Below are positions 44,301 through 55,737 of a DNA stretch of 64,000 bases, in pieces; position 1 is the stretch's first letter; every line of letters begins with the position of its first letter. The stretch covers positions 1,426,001-1,490,000 of the forward strand of contig NZ_CP070352.1 of NCBI RefSeq assembly GCF_016919405.1, given 5' to 3'. Below the pieces are notes generated by a model. That model saw only the letters and a program-made list of their open reading frames with translations. It did no database searches and was not told the DNA's origin. The position numbers were made by a program, and so were the translations under genes. This stretch comes from Ensifer sp. PDNC004 (lineage in GTDB: Bacteria; Pseudomonadota; Alphaproteobacteria; Rhizobiales; Rhizobiaceae).

Positions 44301-44335
44301 CGCTGGACGATACGCTTCAGCGTCTAAGCGTCTGA
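41306..44335 (+). CDS. Trifunctional fusion: APH/hydroxylysine-kinase-like, M23 peptidase and class III aminotransferase (phospho-lyase-like)
   Basis: 1009 residues in three blocks. Residues 1-330 are an aminoglycoside phosphotransferase-fold kinase, with catalytic HNDANDYN (His202) and metal-binding DFG (Asp223). Residues ~400-560 are a LytM/M23 metallopeptidase-like domain with both metal motifs intact, HLGVD (His435) and HLHF (His526, His528). Residues ~590-1009 are a class III PLP enzyme with Lys849 in [11 protein letters not shown], the form seen in ethanolamine-phosphate and 5-phosphohydroxylysine phospho-lyases. The kinase/lyase pair suggests phosphorylation of a hydroxy-amine followed by elimination of phosphate and ammonia. 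No signal peptide; cytoplasmic. It is last in the operon. Confidence 0.92.
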   Translation: MDRDLRTEQEMATIRAWLTETYGIEASLSPLPGEHDLNYRVSAADGQEYLLKLHAAGDADELDMQVAVLEHLAAKASGLPVSRAFCDRSGGVTSRIELRGPRTARLLSWLPGDIWAKAPRRDTASAESLGRLLAGLDRSLEDFSHAGAKRLYAWDIGRADMHRKHVELIGGDDKREAVDAILDRFAAAVLPRLASCPMQVIHNDANDYNVLLDKDGTVSGLLDFGDMVETWRVIEIAVASAYALIGAADPVGTVAALAGAYHQVNPLSEAEVELVFDLVMTRYAVSICMAAKQIRDNPENTYLLVSQEDVWRELNRLQGENRAIAIARIRDACGFAPIPQAAAVVRWLEKNAHDFAPIVQPSVKKPKVTVFDFSASGPEAAQWANLDAAEAEARIMAQIGSERAAFGIGIYGEDRGIYQGDAYETSVEGARRSVHLGVDIFAPAGEPVSAPFAGTVAFIHDDAVAFGFGPTVLLEHEIENGVRFWTLYGHLSRDSVAKLTDGQAIAKGEVFATFGSADENGNWAPHLHFQVVTDHLGLAGQMHGVGVGDQWQVWREVSPDPSVVLGLSVPVSVIVPRDKQFLVRERHRRIGRSLSIAYSATPLKIVGGEGAHLIDEDGTRWLDMVNNVCHVGHCHPRVVKAAQAQMSKLNTNSRYLHDSLVEYSRRLAAQFPDPLNVCFFVNSGSEANDLAIRLARAYTGNRDIITVDHAYHGHLSSLIDVSPYKFAGKGGEGQAAHVKVAEMPDLYRGRYRYGDADAGRKYAEDVRSQVAALAAEGRRPALFFSEGILGTGGQLSLPDGYLREAYAHVRAAGGLCLADEVQVGFGRVGSHMWAHELQGVTPDIVTMGKPIGNGHPMAAVVTTEAIAASFANGMEYFNTFGGNPVSAEIGLAVLDVIRDERLMHHCRVVGDRLMDGARALAQKHAIIGDVRGHGLFNGIELVRNRETLEPAARELDFVIAEMKRKHRILLSSEGPHHNVLKVKPPAPFSAEDCDRFLNALDDTLQRLSV

Positions 44336-44347
44336 GACAAAAGACCA

Positions 44348-44375
44348 AAAACGGCCGCCTCCGGGCGGCCGTTTT
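44348..44375 (+). terminator. Rho-independent terminator after the fusion gene
   Basis: AAAACGGCCGCC at 44348-44359 pairs perfectly with GGCGGCCGTTTT at 44364-44375 (TCCG loop), followed by GTCATTG. It ends the amino-acid catabolic operon. Confidence 0.92.
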
Positions 44376-44437
44376 GTCATTGCCCGCTGCTCTCAACAGC
44401 AAAATCGGATCAATGCTATTTTCCGCTTTACAAGAAA

Positions 44438-44472
44438 GTTAAACGTTTTTATCGTATATATAAACGTTTAAC
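44438..44472. promoter_or_regulatory. Tandem LacI-type operators upstream of the sugar transporter operon
   Basis: Two AAACGTTT cores at 44441-44448 and 44462-44469 are centred 21 bases apart, the same spacing as at 36959. The outer half-sites are both GTTAAACG, making the whole 35-base element nearly symmetric. The inner half-sites differ (CGTTTTTAT and ATATAAACG). It lies 58-92 bases upstream of the ATPase gene in an AT-rich promoter. Confidence 0.82.
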
Positions 44473-44529
44473 TTGGTGCTGCAACTCGGCCGATGGCCGT
44501 AGCAGTGCTCCGCCGGCAGGGAGGGCCCG

Positions 44530-45678
<1,149 letters not shown>

Positions 45679-45698
45679 CCCGAAGGAGGAGGAGAAAC

Positions 45699-46928
45699 AT
45701 GCTCAACAGGAAGTCGATTATCGGCTCGCTGATGGTTCTGGCGATGGCCGGAACCGCAACGGCCCGCGCGGAAGAGATCTTGCGCTTTGCGACCTGGGAC
45801 ACGGATGAAAGCCTGGCGATCCAGCAGGAAATCGCCAAGAAGTTCGAGGAAAAGCACCCGGGCGTGAAGGTCCAGGTCGAGCCCTACGCAGATGGCTACG
45901 ATCAGAAGCTGATCGCCGCCTTCGGCGCCGGCAACCCGCCCGATGTCATGTATATGTGGAACTTCCCGCAATACTACACGTCGCTGAAGCCGCTCGACGA
46001 TCTGATCGCCAAGGATGCGGCCGAGATCAAGCCGGACGATTTCCCGCAAGGCCTGATGAACACGGTTCGTGTCGAGGGCAAGACCTACGGCATGCCCTCG
46101 GGCTTCACCACGCAGGTGGTGTTCTACAACAAGGACATGTTCGCCAAGGCCGGCGTCGAGGAGCCGAAGGACGGCTGGACCTGGGACGACCTGCGCGCCA
46201 AGGCCGCCAAGTTCCGTGACGAGCCGAACAAGGTTTACGGCTTTGCCGTCGACGCCAAGCCGGATCCGTACGACTTCGAACAGTTCCTCTGGTCGAACGG
46301 CACCAAATACATCTCCGACGACGGCAAGAAGATCGACGGCTACATGAACAGCGATGCGGCAGCGCAGGTGCTCGACATGTTCGGCGACATGGCCAAGAAG
46401 CAGGAAGCGATCACGCTCAACCTCGGCGACGACACGTCGGGCAGCACGCTCTTCAAGGGCGGCAAGATCGCCATGTTCCAGAGCGCGATGTGGTCGAAGT
46501 CCGGCATCGACGCCTCCGGCATCAAATACGGCGTGGCGCCGCTGCCGAAGTTCGGTGACAAGACCGCCCATTCCGCACTCGGCGTCTCGGCCATCTCGAT
46601 CGCCAAGGATGCGGCCCATCCGGACCTCGCCTGGGAGTTCGTCAAGTTCTTCTCCTCGCCTGAAGCCGTCGCCATGCGCAAGAACGACCTGCCGGTGCGC
46701 ACGAGCGTCGCGGAAGAAAAGGGCATGACCAAGGACCCTATCTACAAGCCGTTCTTCGACATTCTTGCGACCTCCAACACCGAGACCCACGCGTTCCTGA
46801 AGAACGCCAACTGGGGCAAGGTGCAGGACAATCTCGCCCGCGCCATCGAGGCGACGATGATCGACCAGGGCAATGCCAAGCAGCATCTCGACGAGGCGGT
46901 CGCCCGCTCGAAGCGGCTGATCAAGTAA
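45699..46928 (+). CDS. Sugar ABC transporter substrate-binding protein (SBP_bac_1)
   Basis: 409 residues. A signal peptide (about 1-25, ending ARA before EEILRFATWDTDES) precedes the CUT1 binding-protein fold, with EPYADGYDQKLIAAFGAGNPPDVMYMW and TYGMPSGFTTQVVFYNKDMF. The start has AAGGAGGAGGAG upstream. It binds an oligosaccharide or glycoside in the periplasm. Neighbouring GH63-like and GH42 enzymes suggest a galactoside- or glucoside-containing ligand. Confidence 0.93.
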   Translation: MLNRKSIIGSLMVLAMAGTATARAEEILRFATWDTDESLAIQQEIAKKFEEKHPGVKVQVEPYADGYDQKLIAAFGAGNPPDVMYMWNFPQYYTSLKPLDDLIAKDAAEIKPDDFPQGLMNTVRVEGKTYGMPSGFTTQVVFYNKDMFAKAGVEEPKDGWTWDDLRAKAAKFRDEPNKVYGFAVDAKPDPYDFEQFLWSNGTKYISDDGKKIDGYMNSDAAAQVLDMFGDMAKKQEAITLNLGDDTSGSTLFKGGKIAMFQSAMWSKSGIDASGIKYGVAPLPKFGDKTAHSALGVSAISIAKDAAHPDLAWEFVKFFSSPEAVAMRKNDLPVRTSVAEEKGMTKDPIYKPFFDILATSNTETHAFLKNANWGKVQDNLARAIEATMIDQGNAKQHLDEAVARSKRLIK

Positions 46929-46947
46929 GAAAAGGGAGCCCGGGGAG

Positions 46948-47907
46948 ATGGACATGACCTACGCAACAGCCGCAGTGCCGGCAGCGGCCAAGCGCAAGCG
47001 CTCGGCTTTCGCCCGCCACATCGCGGCCTATCTGTTCATCTCTCCGTGGATCCTGGGCTTCCTGTTCTTCACGCTCGGCCCGCTCGTCTTCTCGCTGACA
47101 ATGAGCTTCTACGACTGGCCGGTCGTCGGGGAACGCACGTTCGTCGGGCTCGAGAACTATCGTTCGATGCTGTTCGAGGATCCGCAATTCTGGGAGAGCC
47201 TCTGGATCACGGTCAAGTTCGCGGCGATCTACGTGCCGTTCAACATCGTCATGTCGTTCCTTCTGGCGCTGATGCTGCACAACATCACCTTTGCCAGCGG
47301 CTTCTTCCGCACCGCCTTCTACCTGCCGAGCGTCATTTCCGGCGTCGCGCTGGTGACGATCTGGAGCTGGATCTACAGCCGGGAATACGGGCTTTTGAAC
47401 TTCATGCTGTCCTTCGTCGGCATCGAGGGGCCGAACTGGCTCGGCGATCCGAACCTCGCGATCGTCGCCATCATCATCGCCAGCCTCTGGGGTCTTGGCG
47501 GCACCATGCTGATCCTGCTCACAGGGCTCAAGGCGATCCCGAAGGAACTCTATGAAGCAGCGACCGTTTCGGGCGTTCCCGGCTGGGCGCAGATGCTGTT
47601 CATCACCCTGCCGATGCTTGGGCCGATGCTGCTTTTCACCTTCATCACCTCGATCATCTCCGCTTTCCAGCAACTGACGATCGCGCTGCTCCTGACCAAG
47701 GGCGGCCCGCTCGGCTCCACCTATTTCTTCGCCATGTACATCTACGACAACGCCTTCAAGTATTTCGACATGGGTTATGCCGCCGCCGGCTCCTGGGTGA
47801 TGTTCATCATCGTGTTGCTGCTCAGCCTCGGCGTCATGCGCTGGTCGGCCGCCTGGGTCTATTACGAAGGCGAAGTCCGCGAGAACGATGGAGAACGCAA
47901 TGCGTAA
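46948..47907 (+). CDS. Sugar ABC transporter permease (MalF/UgpA-like)
   Basis: 319 residues with six hydrophobic segments. The first, FARHIAAYLFISPWILGFLFF, is characteristic of the family. The EAA loop is LYEAATVSGVPGWAQMLFITLP. It pairs with the UgpE/MalG-like permease whose gene starts within its last codons. ATG 46954 (MTYATAAVP) is an alternative start. GGGGAG lies upstream of 46948. Confidence 0.92.
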   Translation: MDMTYATAAVPAAAKRKRSAFARHIAAYLFISPWILGFLFFTLGPLVFSLTMSFYDWPVVGERTFVGLENYRSMLFEDPQFWESLWITVKFAAIYVPFNIVMSFLLALMLHNITFASGFFRTAFYLPSVISGVALVTIWSWIYSREYGLLNFMLSFVGIEGPNWLGDPNLAIVAIIIASLWGLGGTMLILLTGLKAIPKELYEAATVSGVPGWAQMLFITLPMLGPMLLFTFITSIISAFQQLTIALLLTKGGPLGSTYFFAMYIYDNAFKYFDMGYAAAGSWVMFIIVLLLSLGVMRWSAAWVYYEGEVRENDGERNA

Positions 47908-48712
47908 GACGCTGCTCTATTCCGCGCTGATCCTGCTGTCGGCGCTGTTCATCGCGCCGTTCTACTGGACCTTCATGACAGCGATCAAAAGCTCGGCCGA
48001 GCTCTACCAGTTCCCGCCGGTCTTCTGGCCCTCCGAATGGCACTGGGAGAATTTCGCCGCCGCCTGGAACAAGCAGCCCTTCGGCACCTATCTCACCAAC
48101 TCGCTGATCGTGGTGGTGCTGTCGACGATCGGCCAGTTGATCTCCTCGTCGCTGGTTGCCTATGGCTTTGCCCGTTTCCGCTTCCCCGGCCGCGACCCGC
48201 TGTTCATCCTGTTGCTCGCCACCATGATGATCCCGTGGGACGTGAAGATGATCCCGCTCTACATGGAGTTCAACCTGCTCGGCTGGATCAACACGCTGAA
48301 GCCTTTGATCGTTCCCGCCTATTTCGCCGATGCCTTCTTCGTGTTCCTTTTGCGCCAGTACATCATGACCGTGCCGATGGAGATCGACGAGGCCGCCCGC
48401 ATGGACGGCGCCAACGCCTTCGACATCTACTGGCGCATCCATCTGCCGCTGATGATGCCGGCACTGGTGCTGGTCGGCACGTTCCACTTCATGAACGCCT
48501 GGAACGACTATCTCGGCCCGTTGATCTTCCTCAACGACCAGTCGAAGTACACGCTGACGCTCGGCCTTTCGATGTTCAAGGGCCTGCACGAGGTGGACGT
48601 GACGTCAATCGCCGCGATCACCGTCATCCTCTGCCTGCCGCCGCTGGGCCTCTTCTTCGTCGCTCAGCGCTACATCATGGATGGCGCGGTCGGCTCGTCG
48701 GTGAAGGGATAA
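47900..48712 (+). CDS. Sugar ABC transporter permease (MalG/UgpE-like)
   Basis: 270 residues. The N-terminal MRKTLLYSALILLSALFIAP is typical, with ARMDGANAFDIYWRIHLPLM as the EAA loop. ATG 47900 is chosen because GGAG lies 6 bases upstream, though ATG 47888 is in frame. It overlaps the end of the MalF-like gene and is followed 4 bases later by the glycosidase gene, so transport and hydrolysis are coupled. Confidence 0.92.
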   Translation: MRKTLLYSALILLSALFIAPFYWTFMTAIKSSAELYQFPPVFWPSEWHWENFAAAWNKQPFGTYLTNSLIVVVLSTIGQLISSSLVAYGFARFRFPGRDPLFILLLATMMIPWDVKMIPLYMEFNLLGWINTLKPLIVPAYFADAFFVFLLRQYIMTVPMEIDEAARMDGANAFDIYWRIHLPLMMPALVLVGTFHFMNAWNDYLGPLIFLNDQSKYTLTLGLSMFKGLHEVDVTSIAAITVILCLPPLGLFFVAQRYIMDGAVGSSVKG

Positions 48713-48716
48713 GGGC

Positions 48717-50423
48717 ATGCTGTTCGATATCGACTTTGTCCCCTTCAGCCGCAGGGGCCGGTTCTTGACGCTCTCGATGATGCGGGTGCCGGGCCGCGAT
48801 GGCGAGCGGGCGCTTTATCTTCGCCACGTCGCCGGCGGTGACGAGCGGCCGTCGCTCGGCCGCCTCTGCCGCGTCGAGTTTCTCGATGCGGCGGGCGAGA
48901 CCGTCACGCCCGTGCTCGTGCTTTCCCCGGAACGGCTCGACGCCCGTATCGGTGAGGGCGAGGTCAGCTTCGTCATCGGCGAAGGGGAACGGCTGCATAT
49001 AACGGGCAAGCGGGCCGGCGTGCTCTTCCATCTCGAAGGGTCGCGCTACGACTATGTCTACCGCACGCCACAAGGTGAGGATTGCCTGGTCGCCGCGGTC
49101 GAAAACGTCAAGTTCATTCCGCGCGCGATCGCAGGCGAACTCAAGGTCACCGGCGCCTGGCAGCGCGATCATTCCGAAGACGTGTCCTTCGCCCTCTCGG
49201 GCGCTGATATTTTCGAAGGCAATGTGGATTTTTTCCGCACCGTGCCGCCGGCGGATCGGCCCGGCCGATTCGCTGAGGCACTTTCGAATACGACGGCCGA
49301 ATTCGCCGAATGGCACGAACGCGTCCCCGGCGGTGTCGCCGGTCAGGACGAGGCGCACCGGCTGGCGAGCTATCTGCTCTGGGCGAACGGCGTGCCCGCT
49401 GGCGGCGCCTTGACGCGTCCGGCGATCTACATGTCCAAGAACCACATGATCAACATCTGGAGCTGGGACAACGCCTTTTCCGCGCTCGGTGTTGCCGCCT
49501 TCGACCAGGATCTCGCCTTCGACCAGTTCGCAGCGATCTTCGACCACCAGGACGCTTCGGGCCTGCTGCCGGATTACATCAACGACCGCGACGTGCTCTT
49601 CGCTTTCACCAAGCCGCCGGTGCATGGCTGGGCGGTGTCGCTGACCGCTGCTGCCGATCCGGGCTTCCTGACGGCGGAGCGCAAGGCTTACCTGTGTGGC
49701 GCGATCGCCAAGCAGGTGGACTACTGGCTCACCTATGGCCGCAAGGATGCGGTGAGCCTGCCATCCTATTTCCACGGCAACGACAGTGGCTGGGACAACG
49801 CCACGTTCTTTGCCGAGGGCGGTCCGGTGATCTCGCCGGACCTGCCAGTCTTCCTGATCCTCGCCTGCGAGACGCTCGCCGATCTTCTCGAAGACGACGC
49901 GGACCGCCAGGCGATGTGGCGGCAGAAGGCTGCAGACCTGCAGGCGCTGCTGTTTGAGCGTCTGTGGACCGGAGAGACCTTTGGCGCGCGGCTTGCCGCG
50001 GATCCGGAGCGGATACTGCCGGGCGAAAACCTCATCCAGTTCATGCCGCTGCTGCTCGGTACGCGCCTGACGTCCGAGATGCGCGAGAAACTTCTGGCGC
50101 GGCTGGTCGCCGGCGGTTTCATCACCGAATGGGGTCCGGCGACCGAAAGCCCGAAGAGTTCCTTCTACGAGGACGACGGTTACTGGCGCGGGCCGATCTG
50201 GGCGCCGACGACGATGCTGCTGTGGGACGGTCTGCGCCGGCAAGGGGAGATTGAACTGGCCAACGAGGTCGCGGAAAAGTTCTGTTCACTTGCCAGCAAA
50301 AGCGGTATGGCCGAAAACTTCGACGCGCGCTCGGGGAGGGGCCTTCGCGATCGCGCATTCGCGTGGACATCCGCAGTCTATCTTCAGCTGGCGGCATCGC
50401 TCAGCCGAACCAAATCTTCGTGA
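48717..50423 (+). CDS. Glycoside hydrolase of the GH63/MGH1-like (alpha/alpha)6 group
   Basis: 568 residues, no signal peptide, so cytoplasmic. An N-terminal beta-rich domain (about 1-190) precedes an (alpha/alpha)6 barrel. Conserved patches include INIWSWDNAFSALG, YFHGNDSGWDNATFF and FYEDDGYWRGPIWAPTTMLL, the last matching GH63/GH37-like enzymes. Asp in SWDNA and Glu in the EDDGYWRG region are candidate catalytic residues. It likely hydrolyses an imported alpha-glucoside or glycosyl-polyol; the precise substrate is open. It is last structural gene before the LacI regulator. Confidence 0.82.
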   Translation: MLFDIDFVPFSRRGRFLTLSMMRVPGRDGERALYLRHVAGGDERPSLGRLCRVEFLDAAGETVTPVLVLSPERLDARIGEGEVSFVIGEGERLHITGKRAGVLFHLEGSRYDYVYRTPQGEDCLVAAVENVKFIPRAIAGELKVTGAWQRDHSEDVSFALSGADIFEGNVDFFRTVPPADRPGRFAEALSNTTAEFAEWHERVPGGVAGQDEAHRLASYLLWANGVPAGGALTRPAIYMSKNHMINIWSWDNAFSALGVAAFDQDLAFDQFAAIFDHQDASGLLPDYINDRDVLFAFTKPPVHGWAVSLTAAADPGFLTAERKAYLCGAIAKQVDYWLTYGRKDAVSLPSYFHGNDSGWDNATFFAEGGPVISPDLPVFLILACETLADLLEDDADRQAMWRQKAADLQALLFERLWTGETFGARLAADPERILPGENLIQFMPLLLGTRLTSEMREKLLARLVAGGFITEWGPATESPKSSFYEDDGYWRGPIWAPTTMLLWDGLRRQGEIELANEVAEKFCSLASKSGMAENFDARSGRGLRDRAFAWTSAVYLQLAASLSRTKSS

Positions 50424-50452
50424 TCTAGCAACCCGTGACGAGCAGAACCGCC

Positions 50453-51487
50453 ATGCAGAGACCGACGATCAAGACCATCGCGCAGGAGACGGGGCTTTCC
50501 ATTGCCACCGTTTCCAAGGCCCTGAAGCATTCGCCTCAGGTTCGCCCGGAGACGCGCGCGATCGTGATCGAGGCGGCGGAGCGCGTCGGCTATGAACTGA
50601 ACATGCATGGCGTGCAGTTGCGTACCGGCAAGACCTACCAGGTCGCAGCCATCATGACGGCGCCAGGCCCGAAGCAGAATGAATGGGAAGGCGTCGAATA
50701 CGCCCAGCTCTTGAGCGGCATTTCCTGGGCGCTCGAAGACAGTCCCTATCGCGTCTCGCTCTATGCCGTCCGGAATTTCGAGGAGAGCCAGGCGGTCATC
50801 AAGCAGATCGTTTCGCTGAAGAAGGCGGACGGCATCATCATCTCCGGCACGCGCGCCGACGATCCGCGCATCCGCACCATGCAGGCGGCGGATTTCCCGT
50901 TTGTCACTTACGGCACCAGCATTCACAATGCGCCGCATGCCTATGTCGATGCCGACAACGAGCAGATGATCCGGGTATCGATGGCGCGGCTGACCGAGCG
51001 CGGCCATCGCCGCATCGCGCTGCTCAATCCGCTGTCGGACCTGAGCTACGGCATCACCCGGCTCGAAGCCTACAAACATGCGCTTGAAGTCGCGGGGCTT
51101 CCCTACGACCCGGCGCTCGTCGCCCATGGCCGCCTGACGCCGGCCTTCGGCCGGGAAAACGTGCTGACGATGTCCGAGCTCAGCAATGCGCCGACCGCCT
51201 ATATCTGCGCCAACGAAGCCTCGGCGCTCGGCGCGTTTTCCGGCTTCCACGAGCGTGGCCTGGTGCACGGGCGTGACGCCGTGATCAACGCCACCGACGA
51301 TCTCAATGTCAGCCAGTATTTCGCGCCGCCGATCACCACCTATTACCTGCCGATCAGCGAGCCGAGCAGCCTGCTCGGCGCCTATATCCTCAGGCGCATG
51401 GAGGGCGAGCCGCCGGAGGCGCTGCAGACGCTGCTCATGCCGAACCTGATCGAGCGCTGCGACGACCGCCTGAACCCGAACCGTTGA
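50453..51487 (+). CDS. LacI-family transcriptional regulator (second of two)
   Basis: 344 residues. The HTH is RPTIKTIAQETGLSIATVSK with hinge ELNMHGVQLRTGKTYQVA, and the effector domain has EWEGVEYAQLLSGISWALE and CANEASALGAFSGF. It parallels the regulator at 37046 in several aligned motifs (PTIKT, SIATxSKAL, LRTGK, GVEY, DDPRI), marking them as paralogues. It sits between the GH63-like and beta-galactosidase genes, and candidate operators flank this gene set on both sides, at 44438 and 51528. A GTG 18 bases upstream is an alternative start. Confidence 0.92.
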   Translation: MQRPTIKTIAQETGLSIATVSKALKHSPQVRPETRAIVIEAAERVGYELNMHGVQLRTGKTYQVAAIMTAPGPKQNEWEGVEYAQLLSGISWALEDSPYRVSLYAVRNFEESQAVIKQIVSLKKADGIIISGTRADDPRIRTMQAADFPFVTYGTSIHNAPHAYVDADNEQMIRVSMARLTERGHRRIALLNPLSDLSYGITRLEAYKHALEVAGLPYDPALVAHGRLTPAFGRENVLTMSELSNAPTAYICANEASALGAFSGFHERGLVHGRDAVINATDDLNVSQYFAPPITTYYLPISEPSSLLGAYILRRMEGEPPEALQTLLMPNLIERCDDRLNPNR

Positions 51488-51527
51488 CGAACTTCGCGCC
51501 CGCGCAGGGCGCCCATTCATGCCTTTG

Positions 51528-51545
51528 AATATAAACGTTTATATT
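51528..51545. promoter_or_regulatory. Single LacI-type operator upstream of the beta-galactosidase gene
   Basis: AATATAAACGTTTATATT is a perfect 18-base palindrome with the AAACGTTT core found at 36959 and 44438. It lies 68 bases before the GH42 gene and 40 bases after the LacI stop. Confidence 0.82.
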
Positions 51546-51613
51546 TGAGGCCGTACTGACAAAACCCGAGGCCGGACCCAACCGGCCGTAAGACATGACG
51601 AAGGACCGTACCC

Positions 51614-53626
51614 GTGCACATGCCCCTGACGAGATCGAACCGCTTCAACGCCAAAGAGCAGCAGACCGACATGCTGGAACTCGGCGTCTGCTACTATCCG
51701 GAGCAGTGGCCGCGCGAAAAATGGGAAGAGGACGCCCGCCGCATGGTCGAGCTCGGCCTTGCCTGGGTGCGCATCGGCGAGTTTGCCTGGGCGAAGATCG
51801 AGCCCCGGCCGGGCGAGTTCCACTGGGAATGGCTGGACGACGCGATCGAGGTGCTCGGCAAGGCCGGTCTTAAGGTCATTCTGGGAACGCCGACCGCCGC
51901 ACCGCCGAAGTGGCTGATCGATCGCTATCCGGATATCCTGCCCGTCGACGTCAAGGGCGTGGTGCGCAAGTTCGGCGCCCGCCGCCACTACTGCTTCTCC
52001 AGCCGCCGCTACCGCATCGAGGCGGCGCGCATCTCCGAGGCTATGGCCGAGCGCTATGGCAAGAACATCTTTGTCCATGCCTGGCAGACGGACAACGAGT
52101 ACGGCGACCACGATACGATCTACAGCTATTCCGACGAGGCGCTGCGCGCTTTCCGTGAATGGCTCGAGGCCCGCTATGGCACGGTCGAGGAGCTGAACCG
52201 CGCTTGGGGCACGGCCTTCTGGGCGATGAACTATCTGAGCTTCGCTGAGATTGAGCTTCCGAACAACCTCGTCGAAGAGCCGAGCCCGACCCATATCGTC
52301 GACTACATCCGCTTCTCCTCCGACCAGGTGAAGAGCTTCAACAAGGCGCAGGTCGACATCATCCGGAAGCACTCGCCGGGCCGCCCGGTGACGCACAACT
52401 TCATGTCGCAGAACACTGATTTCGACCATTACAAGGTCGGCGAGGACATCGATATCGCGTCATGGGACGTCTATCCGATGGGCGGGCTGCTCAACGGCCG
52501 TCTCTCGTCGGAAGACAAGGGCCGGTATCTCCGCGTCGGCGATCCCGACCAGCCGGCTTTCAACCACGACCTCTACCGCGCCGTTGGCAACGGTCGCGTC
52601 TGGGTGATGGAGCAGCAGCCGGGCCCGGTGAACTGGGCCTCGCACAACCAGTCCCCGGCCGATGGCATGGTCAGGCTCTGGACCTGGCTTGCTTACGCCC
52701 ATGGTGTCGATATGGTCTCCTATTTCCGCTGGCGGCAGGTGCCGTTTGCGCAAGAGCAGTTCCATGCCGGCCTGCTGCTTCCAAACAGCGAGGCGGACCA
52801 GGGCTATCTCGAAGTCGCGCAGGTGGCCGAGGAGATGAAGCGGCTGCCAAAGGGCGAGCGCCGCGAGAAGGCAAAGGTCGCGATCCTGCTCGACTATACG
52901 TCCCGCTGGGCCACCCGGGCGCTACCGCAGGGCCGTACTTACCTGGCCTCGCAGATCGCGCTCGACTGGTATTCGACCATCGCTAGGCTCGGCGTCGATG
53001 TCGACATCATCGGCCAGCACGCGGATCTCGACGGTTACCAGCTGGTGCTGGCACCCGATCTCGTGATCCCGGATCAGGCCTTTGTCGATAAGCTTGCGGC
53101 ATCGGGCGCCAAGGTGCTGTTCGGACCGCGCAGTGGCAGCAAGACCAAGGACATGCATATTCCCGAAGGCCTGCCGCCAGGTCCGCTCGCCGCGCTGATC
53201 GACCTCAGCGTCGCGCGCGTCGAATCGTTGCCGGAATTCCACACCGAGAGCGTGCTCTATGGCAACGAAACTTATTCGGCCGGTGCCTGGCGCGAGACGG
53301 TTCGCAGCAGCGAAACCGTGCTTGCGACCTTCGAGGGCGAGTATCGCAACGGCGCCCCTGCGCTCGTCGGCAACGACAAGGCGCGGTATCTGGCAACCGG
53401 CGCCCGCGGCGAATTGCTCGACAAGGTGATCGGCGACGCGCTCGGCTGGGCTTCGGTCGAAGCGCTGGCGGATCTCGGTGATCTGCGCATCACCCGCCGC
53501 GGCAAGCTCACCTTCGCTTTCAACTACGGCAAGACCGCCGTGGACGTGCCGGCGTCTGCCAACGCAACCTTCCATGTCGGCGGCCGCAAGCTCGGCCCGG
53601 TCGACGTCGCGATCTGGTCGGAGTGA
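51614..53626 (+). CDS. Beta-galactosidase, glycoside hydrolase family 42
   Basis: 670 residues. The GH42 TIM barrel begins ELGVCYYPEQWPREKWEEDARR. The acid/base is Glu162 in WQTDNEYG and the nucleophile Glu333 in VMEQQPGPVNW. A trimerisation domain and a small C-terminal beta domain follow (about 400-670). It cleaves beta-galactosides in the cytoplasm; there is no signal peptide. GTG 51614 has AAGGA 9 bases upstream; ATG 51671 (MLELGVCYYPEQW) is a shorter alternative. It is controlled by the operator just upstream and ends in a long bidirectional terminator. Confidence 0.93.
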   Translation: MHMPLTRSNRFNAKEQQTDMLELGVCYYPEQWPREKWEEDARRMVELGLAWVRIGEFAWAKIEPRPGEFHWEWLDDAIEVLGKAGLKVILGTPTAAPPKWLIDRYPDILPVDVKGVVRKFGARRHYCFSSRRYRIEAARISEAMAERYGKNIFVHAWQTDNEYGDHDTIYSYSDEALRAFREWLEARYGTVEELNRAWGTAFWAMNYLSFAEIELPNNLVEEPSPTHIVDYIRFSSDQVKSFNKAQVDIIRKHSPGRPVTHNFMSQNTDFDHYKVGEDIDIASWDVYPMGGLLNGRLSSEDKGRYLRVGDPDQPAFNHDLYRAVGNGRVWVMEQQPGPVNWASHNQSPADGMVRLWTWLAYAHGVDMVSYFRWRQVPFAQEQFHAGLLLPNSEADQGYLEVAQVAEEMKRLPKGERREKAKVAILLDYTSRWATRALPQGRTYLASQIALDWYSTIARLGVDVDIIGQHADLDGYQLVLAPDLVIPDQAFVDKLAASGAKVLFGPRSGSKTKDMHIPEGLPPGPLAALIDLSVARVESLPEFHTESVLYGNETYSAGAWRETVRSSETVLATFEGEYRNGAPALVGNDKARYLATGARGELLDKVIGDALGWASVEALADLGDLRITRRGKLTFAFNYGKTAVDVPASANATFHVGGRKLGPVDVAIWSE

Positions 53627-53670
53627 TCGGGAGGCGGGCTAAAGCGCCTGCCAGCCCACCGGCTTGCCCC

Positions 53671-53716
53671 AAAAGCAAAGAGCCCGGCCTTTGAAAAGGT
53701 TGGGCTCTTTGCTTTT
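53671..53716. terminator. Long bidirectional terminator
   Basis: AAAAGCAAAGAGCCC at 53671-53685 and GGGCTCTTTGCTTTT at 53702-53716 are perfect 15-bp arms. A further inner pairing lies within the 16-base loop. It sits between the convergent GH42 and pcaF genes and serves both. Confidence 0.93.
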
Positions 53717-53738
53717 CAGACGGCAATTGTATCCGTGC

Positions 53739-54943
<1,205 letters not shown>

Positions 54944-54944
<1 letters not shown>

Positions 54945-55726
54945 CACGCAGCCTCCCTGTCGCCCTGGTGGGCCTTCTTGGTGCGGGCGTTGATGTCACG
55001 AAGGGTCTTGAGTTCCAGTTCCGTCGGTGCCGGCGTCTCGATCACTTCTTCGGCGAACTTGATGGCCCAGCCGCAATTCTCGACGATCTGCTCGCGCGTC
55101 ACGCCGGGATGGATCGAGACGACGGTCAGTTCCTTGGTCCGCGGGTCCGGTTCCAGGATGCAGAGATCGGTGATGACGCGCGTCGGTCCCTTGGTTTTCA
55201 TGCCCAGCCGCTCGCGATGGTCACCGCCTTCGCCATGGCCCATGGAGGTGATGAAGGGGAGCTTCTCGACGAAGCCGCGCTTGGAAAGCGCCATGGTGAT
55301 GAAGATACGGCCGCAGTTGGAGGCGATCTCCGGGGCGCCGCCGCCGCCGGGCAGACGGACCTTCGGGTGGTCATAGGGGCCGACGACCGTAGTGTTGAGG
55401 TTGGCGAACTTGTCGATCTGCGCGCCGCCGAGGAAGCCTGTCGTGATGCGCCCGCCCTGCAGCCAGTAGCGGAACATCTCCGGCACCGAGACGGTGAAAA
55501 GGGCCGTGTCGCAAAGCTCGCCGTCGCCGATCGATAGCGGCAGCACGTCCGGCTTGGTGCCGACCGTGCCGCTCTCGTAGATCAGCGTGATGTCAGGCGC
55601 ATGCGTCAGCCGCGCGACGTTGCAGGCCGCAGACGGCGCGCCGATGCCGACAAAGCAGACGTCATCGTTGGAAAGTGCCCGGGAAGCGGCAATCGTCATC
55701 ATTTCGGTGGGGGTAAAATCGCTCAT
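54944..55726 (-). CDS. pcaJ: 3-oxoadipate CoA-transferase subunit B PcaJ
   Basis: 260 residues of the CoA-transferase beta family. Start MSDFTPTEMMTIAASRALS, then CFVGIGAPSAACNVARLTHAPDI, IYESGTVGTKP, and RLPGGGGAPEIASNCGR. With PcaI it transfers CoA from succinyl-CoA to 3-oxoadipate. ATG 55726 is preferred (GGAGGATAGG upstream). It follows pcaI closely and is translationally coupled to pcaF. Confidence 0.93.
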
Positions 55727-55737
55727 CCTATCCTCCC

